Of a stretch of DNA of 64,000 nt, positions 1 to 14,500 are shown piece by piece. Both the position numbers and the translations under genes were made by a program. The stretch spans positions 13,930,622 through 13,994,621 of the forward strand of contig OZ024742.1 in the NCBI GenBank assembly GCA_964016885.1, written 5' to 3'. Within the stretch, counting starts at the first letter, position 1. The number at the start of each line of letters is the position of its first letter. This stretch comes from Eledone cirrhosa. Its lineage: Eukaryota > Mollusca > Cephalopoda > Octopoda > Eledonidae. The notes under the pieces were generated by a model. The model ran no database searches. It saw nothing but the letters and a program-made list of their open reading frames with translations, and had not been told where the DNA came from.

Positions 1-419
1 TCTAACCTAAGAAGTGACCACCTGACCTAGTGTAACCTCAATGAGACCTAACCCTAGAAATGACCACCTGACCTAGTCTAGCCTCAATGTGAGACGATCT
101 AACCGAAGAAGTGACCACCTGACCTAGTGTAACCTCAATGAGACCTAACCCTAGAAGTGACCACCTGACCTAGTCTAGCTTCAATGTGAGATCTAACCCT
201 TGAAGTGATCACCTGACCTAGTCTAGCCTCATTGTGAGACCTAATCCAAGAAGTGACCACCTGACCTAGTCTAACCTCAATGTGAGACCTAACCTTAGCA
301 GTGACCACCTGACCTAGTCTAGCCTCAATGTGAGACTTAACCCTAGAAGTGACCACCTGACCTAGTCTAGCTTCAATGTGAGACCTAACCCTAGAAGTGA
401 CCACCTGACTTAGTCTAGC

Positions 420-1340
420 CTCAATGTGAGACCTAACCCTAGAAGTGACCACCTGACTTAGTCTAGCCTCAATGTGAGACCTAACCCTTGAAGTGACCAC
501 CTGACCTAGTCTAGCCTCAATGTGAGACTATCTAACCCAAGAAGTGACCACCTGACCTAGTCTAGCATCAATTTGAGACTAGCTAACCCAAGAAGTGACC
601 ACCTGACGTAGTGTAACCTCAATGTGAGACCTAACCCTAGTAGTGACCACCTGACCTAGTCTAGCCTCAATGTGAGACCTAACCCTAAAAGTGACCACCT
701 GACCTAGTCAAGCTTCAATGTGTGACCTAACCCTAGAAGTGACCACCTGACTTAGTCTAGCCTCAATGTGAGACCTAAACCTAGAAGTGACCACCTGACC
801 TAGTCTAGCCTCAATGTGACACTATCTAACCCAAGAAGTGACCACCTGACCTAGTCTAGCCTCAATCTGAGACCTAACCCAAGAAGTGACCACCTGATCT
901 AGTGTAACCTCAATCTGAGACCTAACCCTAGAAGTGACCACCTGACCTAGTTTAGCCTCAATGTGACACCTTCAAGCCCTAGAAGTGACCACCTGACCTA
1001 CTTTAGCCTCAATGTGAGACCATCTAACCCTAGAAGTGACCACCTGACCTAGTTTATGTTCGATGTGAGACCTAACCCTAGAAGTGACCACCTGACCTAG
1101 TCTAGCCTCCAATGTGAGACCTTCTAACCCTAGAAGTGACCACCTGACCTAGTCTAGCCTCAATGTGAGACCTAACCCTAGAAGTGACCACCTGACCTAG
1201 TCTAGCCTCAATATGAGACCTAACCCTAGAAGTGACCACCTGACCTAATCTAGTTTCAATGTGAGACCTAACCCTAAAAGTGACCACCTGACCTAGTCTA
1301 GCCTCAATGTGAGACCATCTAACCCTAAAAGTGACCACCT
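420..1340. repeat. Block A segment shared with the 6,068-bp HOR of block C
   Basis: About 0.9 kb here matches about 22817-23600 at a constant offset of 22,397 bp. The rare markers AGCATCAATTTGAG (564 and 22961), TTTATGTTCGATG (1053 and 23450) and AGCCTCC (1104 and 23501) all fit it. The right part of the segment, including CCTCAATATGAG near 1206, is missing one 48-bp monomer in the 23.5 kb copy but is found intact near 29621. This is therefore a relative of the 1,870-bp portion of the 6,068-bp unit, separated from it by the whole of block B. Confidence 0.8.
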
Positions 1341-2191
1341 TACCTAGTCTAGTCTCAATGTGAGACCTAACCCTAGAAGTGACCACCTGACCTAGTCTAG
1401 CCTCAATGTGAGACTTCTAACCCTAGAAGTGACAACCTGACCTAGTCTAGCCTCAATGTGAGACGATCTAACCCAAGAAGTGACCACCTGATCTAGTGTA
1501 ACCTTAATGAGACCTAACCCTAGAAGTGACCATCTGACCTAGTCTAGCCTCAATGTGAGACCTAACCCTAGAAGTGACCACCTGACCTCGTCTATCCATA
1601 ATGTGAGACTATCTAACCCAAGAAGTGACCACCTGACCTAGTCTAGCCTTAATGTAAGACTTCTAACCCAAGAAGTGACCACCTGACCTAGTCTAGCCTC
1701 AATGTGAGACTATCTAACCCAAGAAGTGACCACCTGACCTAGTCTAGCCTCAATCTGAGACCTAACCCAAGAAGTGACCACCTGACCTAGTGTAACCTCA
1801 ATCTGAGACCTAACCCTAGAAGTGACCACCTGACCTAGTTTAGCCTCAATGTGACCCCTTCAAACCCTAGAAGTGACCACCTGACCTAGTCTAGGTTCGA
1901 TGTGAGACCTAACCCTAGAAGTGACCACCTGACCTAGTCTAGCCTCCAATGTGAGACCTTCTAACCCAAGAAGTGACCACCTGACCTAGTGTAACCTCAA
2001 TGTGAGACCCTCTAACCCTAGAAGTGACCACCTTACCTAGTCTAGCCTCAATGTGAGACCTAACCCTAGAAGTGACCACCTGACCTAGTCTAGCCTCAAT
2101 GTGAGACTATCTAACCCAAGAAGTGACGACCTGACCTAGTCTAGCCTCAATCTGAGACCTAACCCAAGAAGTGACCACCTGACCTAGTCTA

Positions 2192-5100
2192 GGTTCGATG
2201 TGAGACCTAACCCTAGAAGTGACCACCTGACCTAGTCTAGCCTCCAATGTGAGACCTAACCCTTGAAGTGACCACCTGACCTAGTCTAGCATCAATGTGA
2301 GACCTAACCCTAGAAGTGACCACCTGACCTAGTCTAGCCTCAATGTGAGACCATCTAACCCTAGAAGTGACCACCTTACCTAGTCTAGTCTCAATGTGAG
2401 ACCTGACCTAGTCTAGCCTCAATGTGAGACTTGTAACCCTAGAAGTGACAACCTGACCTAGTGTAAACCGAATGTGAAACCTAACCCAAGAAGTGACCAC
2501 CTGACCTAGTCTAGCCTGAATGTGAGACGATCTAACCCAAGTGACCACCTGACCTAGTGTAACCTCAATGAGACCTAACCCTAGAAGTGACCATCTGACC
2601 TAGTCTAGCCTCAATGAAACCTAACCCTAGAAGTGACCGCCTGACCTCGTCTATCCATAATGTGAGACTATCTAACCCAAGAAGTGACCACCTGACCTAG
2701 TGTAACCTCAATGAGACCTAACCCTAGAAGTGACCACCTGACCTAGTCTAGCCTCAATGTGAGATCTAACCTTAGCAGTGACCACCTGACCTAGTCTAGC
2801 CTCAATGTGAGACCTAACCCTAGAAGTGACCACCTGACCTAGTCTAGCTTCAATGTGAGACCTAACCCTAGAAGTGACCACCTGACTTAGTCTAGCCTCA
2901 ATGTGAGACCTAACCCTAGAAGTGACCACCTGACCTAGTCTAGCCTCCAATGTGAGACCTTCTAACCCAAGAAGTGACCACCTTACCTAGTCTAGCCTCA
3001 ATGTGAGACCTAACCCTAGAAGTGACCACCTGACCTAGTCTAGCCTCAATGTGAGACTATCTAACCCAAGAAGTGACCACCTGACCTAGTCTAGCCTCAA
3101 TCTGAGACCTAACCCAAGAAGTGACCACCTGACATAGTGTAACCTCAATCTGAGACCTAACCCTAGAAGTGACCACCTGACCTAGTTTAGCCTCAATGTG
3201 ACCCCTTCAAACCCTAGAAGTGACCACCTGACCTAGTCTAGGTTCGATGTGAGACCTAACCCTAGAAGTGACCACCTGACCTAGTCTAGCCTCCAATGTG
3301 AGACCTTCTAACCCTTGAAGTGACCACCTGACCTAGTCTAGCATCAATGTGAGACCTAACCCTAGAAGTGACCACCTGACCTAGTCTAGCCTCAATGTGA
3401 GACCATCTAACCCTAGAAGTGACCACCTTACCTAGTCTAGTCTCAATGTGAGACCTGACCTAGTCTAGCCTCAATGTGAGACTTCTAACCCTAGAAGTGA
3501 CAACCTGACCTAGTGTAAACCGAATGTGAAACCTAACCCAAGAAGTGACCACCTGACCTAGTCTAGCCTGAATGTGAGACGATCTAACCCAAGTGACCAC
3601 CTGACCTAGTGTAACCTCAATGAGACCTAACCCTAGAAGTGACCATCTGACCTAGTCTAGCCTCAATGAAACCTAAACCTAGAAGTGACCACCTGACCTC
3701 GTCTATCCATAATGTGAGACTATCTAACCCAAGAAGTGACCACCTGACCTAGTCTAGCCTCAATGTGAGATGATCTAACCTAAGAAGTGACCACCTGACC
3801 TAGTGTAACCTCAATGAGACCTAACCCTAGAAGTGACCACCTGACCTAGTCTAGCCTCAATGTGAGATCTAACCTTAGCAGTGACCACCTGACCTAGTCT
3901 AGCCTCAATGTGAGACCTAACCCTAGAAGTGACCACCTGACCTAGTCTAGCTTCAATGTGAGACCTAACCCTAGAAGTGACCACCTGACTTAGTCTAGCC
4001 TCAATGTGAGACCTAACCCTAGAAGTGACCACCTGACCTAGTCTAGCCTCAATGTGAGACTATCTAACCCAAGAAGTGACCACCTGACCTAGTCTAGCCT
4101 CAATCTGAGACCTAACCCAAGAAGTGACCACCTGACCTAGTGTAACCTCAATCTGAGACCTAACCCTAGAAGTGACCACCTGACCTAGTTTAGCCTCAAT
4201 GTGACCCCGTCAAACCCTATAAGTGACCACCTGACCTAGTCTAGGTTCGATGTGAGACCTAACCCTAGAAGTGACCACCTGACCTAGTCTAGCCTCCAAT
4301 GTGAGACCTTCTAACCCAAGAAGTGACCACCTGACCTAGTGTAACCTCAATGTGAGACCCTCTAACCCTAGAAGTGACCACCTTACCTAGTCTAGCCTCA
4401 ATGTGAGACCTAACCCTAGAAGTGACCACCTGACCTTGTGTAACCTCAATGTGAGACCTAACCCTAGAAGTGACCACCTGACCTAGTCTAGCCTCAATGT
4501 GAGACTATCTAACCCAAGAAGTGACGACCTGACCTAGTCTAGCCTCAATCTGAGACCTAACCCAAGAAGTGACCACCTGACCTAGTGTAACCTCAATCTG
4601 AGACCTAACCCTAGAAGTGACCACCTGACCTAGTTTAGCCTCAATGTGACCCCTTCAAACCCTAGAAGTGACCACCTGACCTAGTCTAGGTTCGATGTGA
4701 GACCTAACCCTAGAAGTGACCACCTGACCTAGTCTAGCCTCCAATGTGAGACCTTCTAACCCTTGAAGTGACCACCTGACCTAGTCTAGCATCAATGTGA
4801 GACCTAACCCTAGAAGTGACCACCTGACCTAGTCTAGCCTCAATGTGAGACCATCTAACCCTAGAAGTGACCACCTTACCTAGTCTAGTCTCAATATGAG
4901 ACCTGACCTAGTCTAGCCTCAATGTGAGACTTCTAACCCTAGAAGTGACAACCTGACCTAGTGTAAACCGAATGTGAAACCTAACCCAAGAAGTGACCAC
5001 CTGACCTAGTCTAGCCTGAATGTGAGACGATCTAACCCAAGTGACCACCTGACCTAGTGTAACCTCAATGAGACCTAACCCTAGAAATGACCATCTGACC

Positions 5101-5545
5101 TAGTCTAGCCTCAATGAAACCTAATCCTAGAAGTGACCACCTGACCTCGTCTATCCATAATGTGAGACTATCTAACCCAAGAAGTGACCACCTGACCTAG
5201 TCTAGCCTCAATGTGAGATCTAACCTAAGAAGTGACCACCTGACCTAGTGTAACCTCAATGAGACCTAACCCTAGAAGTGACCACCTGACCTAGTCTAGC
5301 CTCAATGTGAGATCTAACCTTAGCAGTGACCACCTGACCTAGTCTAGCCTTAATGTGAGACCTAACCCTAGAAGTGACCACCTGACCTAGTCTAGCTTCA
5401 ATGTGAGACCTAACCCTAGAAGTGACCACCTGACTTAGTCTAGCCTCAATGTGAGACCTAACCCTAGAAGTGACCACCTGACCTAGTCTAGCCTCAATGT
5501 GAGACTATCTAACCCAAGAAGTGACCACCTGACCTAGTCTAGCCT
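2192..5545. repeat. Short-period HOR in block A (~1.05 and ~1.45 kb)
   Basis: Diagnostic monomers recur in order. GGTTCGATG is at 2192, 3241 and 4689; CGTCTATCCATAATG at 2648, 3700 and 5148; a 28-bp truncated monomer with GAGACCTGACC is centred near 2401, 3452 and 4901. The steps are about 1,050 and 1,448 bp. The longer unit has an insertion of several monomers (about 4040-4480) relative to the shorter one. Copies differ by scattered point changes and 3-bp changes, such as GAGATGATCTAACC versus GAGATCTAACC. Only about three copies are present. Confidence 0.75.
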
Positions 5546-8064
5546 CAATTTGAGACTAGCTAACCCAAGAAGTGACCACCTGACGTAGTGTAACCTCAAT
5601 GTGAGACCTAACCCTAGAAGTGACCACCTGACCTCGTCTAGCCTCAATCTGAGACCTAACCCTAGAAGTGACTACCTGACCTAGTTTAGCCTCAATGTGA
5701 CACCTTCAAGCCCTAGAAGTAACCACCTGACCTACTTTAGCCTCAATGTGAGACCATCTAACCCTAGAAGTGACCACCTGACCTAGTCTAGGTTCGATGT
5801 GAGACCTAACCCTAGAAGTGACCACCTGACCTAGTCTAGCCTCCAATGTGAGACCTTCTAACCCTAGAAGTGACCACCTGACCTAGTCTAGCCTCAATGT
5901 GAGACCTAACCCTAGAAGTGACCACCTGACCTAGTCTAGCCTTAATATGAGACCTAACCCTAGAAGTGACCACCTGACCTAGTCTAGTTTCAATGTGAGA
6001 CCTAACCCTAAAAGTGACCACCTGACCTAGTCTAGCCTCAATGTGAGACCATCTAACCCTAGAAGTGACCACCTTACCTAGTCTAGTCTCAATGTGAGAC
6101 CTAACCCTAGAAGTAACCACCTGACCTACTCTAGCCTCAATGTGAGACTTCTAACCCTAGAAGTGACAACCTGACCTAGTGTAATCTTAATGTGAAACCT
6201 AACCCAAGAAGTGACCACCTTACCTAGTCTAGCCTCAATGTGAGACGATCTAACCCAAGAAGTGACCACCTGACCTAGTGTAACCTCAATGAGACCTTCT
6301 AACCATAGAAGTGACCATCTGACCTAGTCTAGCCTCAATGTGAGACCTAACCCTAGAAGTGACCACCTGACCTCGTCTATCCATAATGTGAGACTATCTA
6401 ACCCAAGAAGTGACCACCTGACCTAGTCTAGCCTCAATGTGAGACTTCTAACCCAAGAAGTGACCACCTGACCTAGTGTAACCTCAATGTGAGACCCTCT
6501 AACCCTAGAAGAGACCACCTTACCTAGTCTAGCCTCAATGTGAGACCTAACCCTAGAAGTGACCACCTGACCTAGTCTAGCCTCAATGTGAGACCTAACC
6601 CTAGAAGTGACCACCTGACCTAGTCTAGCCTCAATGTGAGACCTAACTATAGAAGTGACCACCTGACCTAGTCTAGCCTCAATGTGAGACGATCTAACCG
6701 AAGAAGTGACCACCTGACCTAGTGTAACCTCAATGAGACCTAACCCTAGAAGTGACCACCTGACCTAGTCTAGCCTCAATGTACGATCTAACCCTTGAAG
6801 TGACCACCTGACCTAGTCTAGCCTCATTGTGAGACCTAATCCAAGAAGTGACCACCTGACCTAGTCTAACCTCAATGTGAGACCTAACCTTAGCAGTGAC
6901 CCCCTGACCTAGTCTAGCCTCAATGTGAGACCTAACCCTAGAAGTGACCACCTGGCCTAGTCTAGCTTCAATGTGAGACCTAACCCTAGAAGTGACCACT
7001 TGACTTAGTCTAGCCTCAATGTGAGACCTAACCCTAGAAGTCACCACCTGACCTAGTCTAGCCTCAATGTGAGACTATCTAACCCAAGAAGTGACCAACT
7101 GACCTAGTCTAGCCTCAATTTGAGACTAGCTAACCCAAGAAGTGACCACCTGACGTAGTGTAACCTCAATGTGAGACCTAACCCTTGAAGTGACCACCTG
7201 ACCTAGTCTAGCCTCAATCTGAGACCTAACCCAAGAAGTGAGCACCTGACCTAGTGTAACCTCAATTTGAGACCTAACCCTAGAAGTGACCACCTGACCT
7301 AGTTTAGCCTCAATGTGACACCTTCAAGCCCTAGAAATGACCACCTGACCTAGTCTAGCCTCCAATGTGAGACCTTCTAACCCTAGAAGTGACCACCTGA
7401 CCTAGTCTAGCCTCAATGTGAGACCTAACCCTAGAAGTGACCACCTGACCTAGTCTAGCCTTAATATGAGACCTAACCCTAGTAGTGACCACCTGACCTA
7501 GTCTAGCTTCAATGTGAGACCTAACCCTAGTAGTGACCACTTGACTTAGTCAAGCCTCAATGTGAGACCTAACCCAAGAAGTGACCACCTGACCTAGTCT
7601 AGCCTTAATGTGAGACCATCTAACCCTAGAAGTGACCACCTTACCTAGTCTAGTCTCAATGTGAGACCTAACCCTAAAAGTGACCACCTGACCTAGTCTA
7701 GCCTCAATGTGAGACTTCTAACCCTAGAAGTGACAACCTGACCTAGTGTAAACTCAATGTGAAACCTAACCCAAGAAGTGACCACCTGACCCAGTCTAGC
7801 CTCAATGTGAGACGATCTAACCCAAGAAGTGACCACCTGACCTAGTCTAGCTTCAATGTGAGACCTTCTAGCCCTGGAAGTGATCACCTGACCTAATCTA
7901 GCCTCAATGTCAGACTATCTAACCCTAGAAGTGACCACCTGACCTAGTCTAGCTTCAATGTGAGACCTAACCCTAGAAGTGACCACCTGACCTAGTCTAG
8001 CCTCAATGTGAGACTATCTAACCCAACAAGTGACCACCTGACCTAGTCTAGCCTCATTTTGAGA

Positions 8065-11000
8065 CTAGCTAACCCAAGAAGTGACCACCTGACGTAGTGT
8101 AACATCAATGTGAGACCTAACCCTAGAAGTGACCACCTGACCTAGTCTAGCCTCAATCTGAGACCTAACCCAAGAAGTGACCACCTGACCTAGTGTAACC
8201 TCAATCTGAGACCTAACCCTAGAAGTGACCACCTGACCTAGTCTAGCCTCATTGTGAGACCTAATCCAAGAAGTGACCACCTGACCTAGTCTAACCTCAA
8301 TGTGAGACCTAACCTTAGCAGTGACCACCTGACCTGGTCTAGCCTCAATGTGAGACCTAACCCTAGAAGTGACCACCTGACCTAGTCTAGCTTCAATGTG
8401 AGACCTAACCCTAGAAGTGACCACCTGACTTAGTCTAGCCTCAATGTGAGACCTAACCCTAGAAGTGACCACCTGACCTAGTCTAGCCTCAATGTGAGAC
8501 TATCTAACCCAAGAAGTGACCACCTGACCTAGTCTAGCCTCAATTTGAGACTAGCTAACCCAAGAAGTGACCACCTGACCTAGTGTAACCTCAATTTGAG
8601 ACCTAACCCTAGAAGTGACCACCTGACCTACTTTAGCCTCAATGTGAGACCATCTAACCCTAGAAGTGACCACCTGACCTAGTCTAGGTTCGATGTGAGA
8701 CCTAACCCTAGAAATGACCACCTGACCTAGTCTAGCCTCCAATGTGAGACCTAACCCTAGAAGTGACCACCTGACCTAGTCTAGTCTCAATGTGAGACCT
8801 AGCCCTAGAAGTGACCACCTGACCTAGTCTAGCCTCAATGTGAGACTTCTAACCCTAGAAGTGACAACCTGACCTAGTGTAAACCGAATGTGAAACCTAA
8901 CCCAAGAAGTGACCACCTGACCTACTCTAGCCTGAATGTGAGACGATCTAACCCAAGAAGTGACCACCTGACCTAGTGTAACCTCAATGAGACCTAACCC
9001 TAGAAGTGACCATCTGACCTAGTCTAGCCTCAATGTGAGACCTAACCCTAGAAGTGACCACCTGACCTCGTCTATCCATAATGTGAGACTATCTAACCCA
9101 AGAAGTGACCACCTGACCTCGTCTATCCATAATGTGAGACTATCTAACCCAAGAAGTGACCACCTGACCTAGTCTAGCCTCAATGTGAGATGATCTAACC
9201 TAAGAAGTGCCCACCTGACCTAGTGTAACCTCAATGAGACCTAACCCTAGAAGTGACCACCTGACCTAGTCTAGTCTCAATGTGAGACCTAACCCTAAAA
9301 GTGACCACCTGACCTAGTCTAGCCTCAATGTGAGACTTCTAACCCTAGAAGTGACAACCTGACCTAGTGTAAACTCAATGTGAAACCTAACCCAAGAAGT
9401 GACCACCTGACCTAGTCTAGCCTCAATGTGAGACGATCTAACCCAAGAAGTGACCACCTGACCTAGTCTAGCTTCAATATGAGGCCTTCTAGCCCTGGAA
9501 GTGATCACCTGACCTAATCTAGCCTCAATGTCAGACTATCTAACCCTAGAAGTGACCACCTGACCTAGTCTAGCTTCAATGTGAGACCTAACCCTAGAAG
9601 TGACCACCTGACCTAGTCTAGCCTCAATGTGAGACTATCTAACCCAACAAGTGACCACCTGACCTAGTCTAGCCTCATTTTGAGACTAGCTAACCCAAGA
9701 AGTGACCACCTGACGTAGTGTAACATCAATGTGAGACCTAACCCTAGAAGTGACCACCTGACCTAGTCTAGCCTCAATCTGAGACCTAACCCAAGAAGTG
9801 ACCACCTGACCTAGTGTAACCTCAATCTGAGACCTAACCCTAGAAGTGACCACCTGACCTAGTCTAGCCTCATTGTGAGACCTAATCCAAGAAGTGACCA
9901 CCTTACCTAGTCTAACCTCAATGTGAGACCTAACCTTAGCAGTGACCACCTGACCTGGTCTAGCCTCAATGTGAGACCTAACCCTAGAAGTGACCACCTG
10001 ACCTAGTCTAGCTTCAATGTGAGACCTAACCCTAGAAGTGACCACCTGACTTAGTCTAGCCTCAATGTGAGACCTAACCCTAGAAGTGACCACCTGACCT
10101 AGTCTAGCCTCAATGTGAGACTATCTAACCCAAGAAGTGACCACCTGACCTAGTCTAGCCTCAATTTGAGACTAGCTAACCCAAGAAGTGACCACCTGAC
10201 CTAGTGTAACCTCAATTTGAGACCTAACCCTAGAAGTGACCACCTGACCTACTTTAGCCTCAATGTGAGACCATCTAACCCTAGAAGTGACCACCTGACC
10301 TAGTGTAAACCGAATGTGAAACCTAACCCAAGAAGTGACCACCTGACCTACTCTAGCCTGAATGTGAGACGATCTAACCCAAGAAGTGACCACCTGACCT
10401 AGTGTAACCTCAATGAGACCTAACCCTAGAAGTGACCATCTGACCTAGTCTAGTCTCAATGTGAGACCTAGCCCTAGAAGTGACCACCTGACCTAGTCTA
10501 GCCTCAATGTGAGACTTCTAACCCTAGAAGTGACAACCTGACCTAGTGTAAACCGAATATGAAACCTAACCCAAGAAGTGACCACCTGACCTACTCTAGC
10601 CTGAATGTGAGACGATCTAACCCAAGAAGTGACCACCTGACCTAGTGTAACCTCAATGAGACCTAACCCTAGAAGTGACCATCTGACCTAGTCTAGCCTC
10701 AATGTGAGACTTCTAACCCTAGAAGTGACAACCTGACCTAGTGTAAACCGAATGTGAAACCTAACCCAAGAAGTGACCACCTGACCTACTCTAGCCTGAA
10801 TGTGAGACGATCTAACCCAAGAAGTGACCACCTGACCTAGTGTAACCTCAATGAGACCTAACCCTAGAAGTGACCATCTGACCTAGTCTAGCCTCAATGT
10901 GAGACCTAACCCTAGAAGTGACCACCTGACCTCGTCTATCCATAATGTGAGACTATCTAACCCAAGAAGTGACCACCTGACCTCGTCTATCCATAATGTG

Positions 11001-11594
11001 AGACTATCTAACCCAAGAAGTGACCACCTGACCTAGCCTAGCCTCAATGTGAGATCTAACCTAAGAAGTGACCACCTGACCTAGTGTAACCTCAATGAGA
11101 CCTAACCCTAGAAGTGACCACCTGACCTAGTCTAGCCTTAATGTGAGACCATCTAACCCTAGAAGTGACCACCTTACCTAGTCTAGTCTCAATGTGAGAC
11201 CTAACCCTAAAAGTGACCACCTGACCTAGTCTAGCCTCAATGTGAGACTTCTAACCCTAGAAGTGACAACCTGACCTAGTGTAAACTCAATGTGAAACCT
11301 AACCCAAGAAGTGACCACCTGACCTAGTCTAGCCTCAATGTGAGACGATCTAACCCAAGAAGTGACCATCTGACCTAGTCTAGCTTCAATGTGAGACCTA
11401 GCCCTGGAAGTGATCACCTGACCTAATCTAGCCTCAATGTCAGACTATCTAACCCTAGAAGTGACCACCTGACCTAGTCTAGCTTCAATGTGAGACCTAA
11501 CCCTAGAAGTGACCACCTGACCTAGTCTAGCCTCAATGTGAGACTATCTAACCCAACAAGTGACCACCTGACCTAGTCTAGCCTCATTTTGAGA
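8065..11594. repeat. Block B HOR copy 1 (3,530 bp)
   Basis: This copy is a 1,621-bp half (8065-9685) followed by a 1,909-bp half (9686-11594). The phase is arbitrary, set just after the TCATTTTGAGAC marker. The second half carries the GTGTAAACCG sub-block three times. Confidence 0.88.
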
Positions 11595-14500
11595 CTAGCT
11601 AACCCAAGAAGTGACCACCTGACGTAGTGTAACATCAATGTGAGACCTAACCCTAGAAGTGACCACCTGACCTAGTCTAGCCTCAATCTGAGACCTAACC
11701 CAAGAAGTGACCACCTGACCTAGTGTAACCTCAATCTGAGACCTAACCCTAGAAGTGACCACCTGACCTAGTCTAGCCTCATTGTGAGACCTAATCCAAG
11801 AAGTGACCACCTTACCTAGTCTAACCTCAATGTGAGACCTAACCTTAGCAGTGACCACCTGACCTGGTCTAGCCTCAATGTGAGACCTAACCCTAGAAGT
11901 GACCACCTGACCTAGTCTAGCTTCAATGTGAGACCTAACCCTAGAAGTGACCACCTGACTTAGTCTAGCCTCAATGTGAGACCTAACCCTAGAAGTGACC
12001 ACCTGACCTAGTCTAGCCTCAATGTGAGACTATCTAACCCAAGAAGTGACCACCTGACCTAGTCTAGCCTCAATTTGAGACTAGCTAACCCAAGAAGTGA
12101 CCACCTGACCTAGTGTAACCTCAATTTGAGACCTAACCCTAGAAGTGACCACCTGACCTACTTTAGCCTCAATGTGAGACCATCTAACCCTAGAAGTGAC
12201 CACCTGACCTAGTCTAGGTTCGATGTGAGACCTAACCCTAGAAATGACCACCTGACCTAGTCTAGCCTCCAATGTGAGACCTAACCCTAGAAGTGACCAC
12301 CTGACCTAGTCTAGTCTCAATGTGAGACCTAGCCCTAGAAGTGACCACCTGACCTAGTCTAGCCTCAATGTGAGACTTCTAACCCTAGAAGTGACAACCT
12401 GACCTAGTGTAAACCGAATGTGAAACCTAACCCAAGAAGTGACCACCTGACCTACTCTAGCCTGAATGTGAGACGATCTAACCCAAGAAGTGACCACCTG
12501 ACCTAGTGTAACCTCAATGAGACCTAACCCTAGAAGTGACCATCTGACCTAGTCTAGCCTCAATGTGAGACCTAACCCTAGAAGTGACCACCTGACCTCG
12601 TCTATCCATAATGTGAGACTATCTAACCCAAGAAGTGACCACCTGACCTCGTCTATCCATAATGTGAGACTATCTAACCCAAGAAGTGACCACCTGACCT
12701 AGTCTAGCCTCAATGTGAGATGATCTAACCTAAGAAGTGCCCACCTGACCTAGTGTAACCTCAATGAGACCTAACCCTAGAAGTGACCACCTGACCTAGT
12801 CTAGTCTCAATGTGAGACCTAACCCTAAAAGTGACCACCTGACCTAGTCTAGCCTCAATGTGAGACTTCTAACCCTAGAAGTGACAACCTGACCTAGTGT
12901 AAACTCAATGTGAAACCTAACCCAAGAAGTGACCACCTGACCTAGTCTAGCCTCAATGTGAGACGATCTAACCCAAGAAGTGACCACCTGACCTAGTCTA
13001 GCTTCAATATGAGGCCTTCTAGCCCTGGAAGTGATCACCTGACCTAATCTAGCCTCAATGTCAGACTATCTAACCCTAGAAGTGACCACCTGACCTAGTC
13101 TAGCTTCAATGTGAGACCTAACCCTAGAAGTGACCACCTGACCTAGTCTAGCCTCAATGTGAGACTATCTAACCCAACAAGTGACCACCTGACCTAGTCT
13201 AGCCTCATTTTGAGACTAGCTAACCCAAGAAGTGACCACCTGACGTAGTGTAACATCAATGTGAGACCTAACCCTAGAAGTGACCACCTGACCTAGTCTA
13301 GCCTCAATCTGAGACCTAACCCAAGAAGTGACCACCTGACCTAGTGTAACCTCAATCTGAGACCTAACCCTAGAAGTGACCACCTGACCTAGTCTAGCCT
13401 CATTGTGAGACCTAATCCAAGAAGTGACCACCTTACCTAGTCTAACCTCAATGTGAGACCTAACCTTAGCAGTGACCACCTGACCTGGTCTAGCCTCAAT
13501 GTGAGACCTAACCCTAGAAGTGACCACCTGACCTAGTCTAGCTTCAATGTGAGACCTAACCCTAGAAGTGACCACCTGACTTAGTCTAGCCTCAATGTGA
13601 GACCTAACCCTAGAAGTGACCACCTGACCTAGTCTAGCCTCAATGTGAGACTATCTAACCCAAGAAGTGACCACCTGACCTAGTCTAGCCTCAATTTGAG
13701 ACTAGCTAACCCAAGAAGTGACCACCTGACCTAGTGTAACCTCAATTTGAGACCTAACCCTAGAAGTGACCACCTGACCTACTTTAGCCTCAATGTGAGA
13801 CCATCTAACCCTAGAAGTGACCACCTGACCTAGTGTAAACCGAATGTGAAACCTAACCCAAGAAGTGACCACCTGACCTACTCTAGCCTGAATGTGAGAC
13901 GATCTAACCCAAGAAGTGACCACCTGACCTAGTGTAACCTCAATGAGACCTAACCCTAGAAGTGACCATCTGACCTAGTCTAGTCTCAATGTGAGACCTA
14001 GCCCTAGAAGTGACCACCTGACCTAGTCTAGCCTCAATGTGAGACTTCTAACCCTAGAAGTGACAACCTGACCTAGTGTAAACCGAATATGAAACCTAAC
14101 CCAAGAAGTGACCACCTGACCTACTCTAGCCTGAATGTGAGACGATCTAACCCAAGAAGTGACCACCTGACCTAGTGTAACCTCAATGAGACCTAACCCT
14201 AGAAGTGACCATCTGACCTAGTCTAGCCTCAATGTGAGACTTCTAACCCTAGAAGTGACAACCTGACCTAGTGTAAACCGAATGTGAAACCTAACCCAAG
14301 AAGTGACCACCTGACCTACTCTAGCCTGAATGTGAGACGATCTAACCCAAGAAGTGACCACCTGACCTAGTGTAACCTCAATGAGACCTAACCCTAGAAG
14401 TGACCATCTGACCTAGTCTAGCCTCAATGTGAGACCTAACCCTAGAAGTGACCACCTGACCTCGTCTATCCATAATGTGAGACTATCTAACCCAAGAAGT

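Larger units (their letters stand above)
1..7590. repeat. Block A: irregular satellite mosaic
   Basis: This block is the same 48-bp family without one clean higher-order period. Its left part (about 560-1390) recurs at about 5295-6120 with an offset of 4,734 bp; for example CCTACTTTAG near 997 and 5731 match at that spacing. The monomer order at about 135-500 is seen again, shortened, at about 6730-7047. Between these lies a short-period HOR (about 2192-5545). The mixture of old and new copies suggests the edge of an array or an older layer, less homogenised than the blocks to the right. No gene is present. Confidence 0.8.
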
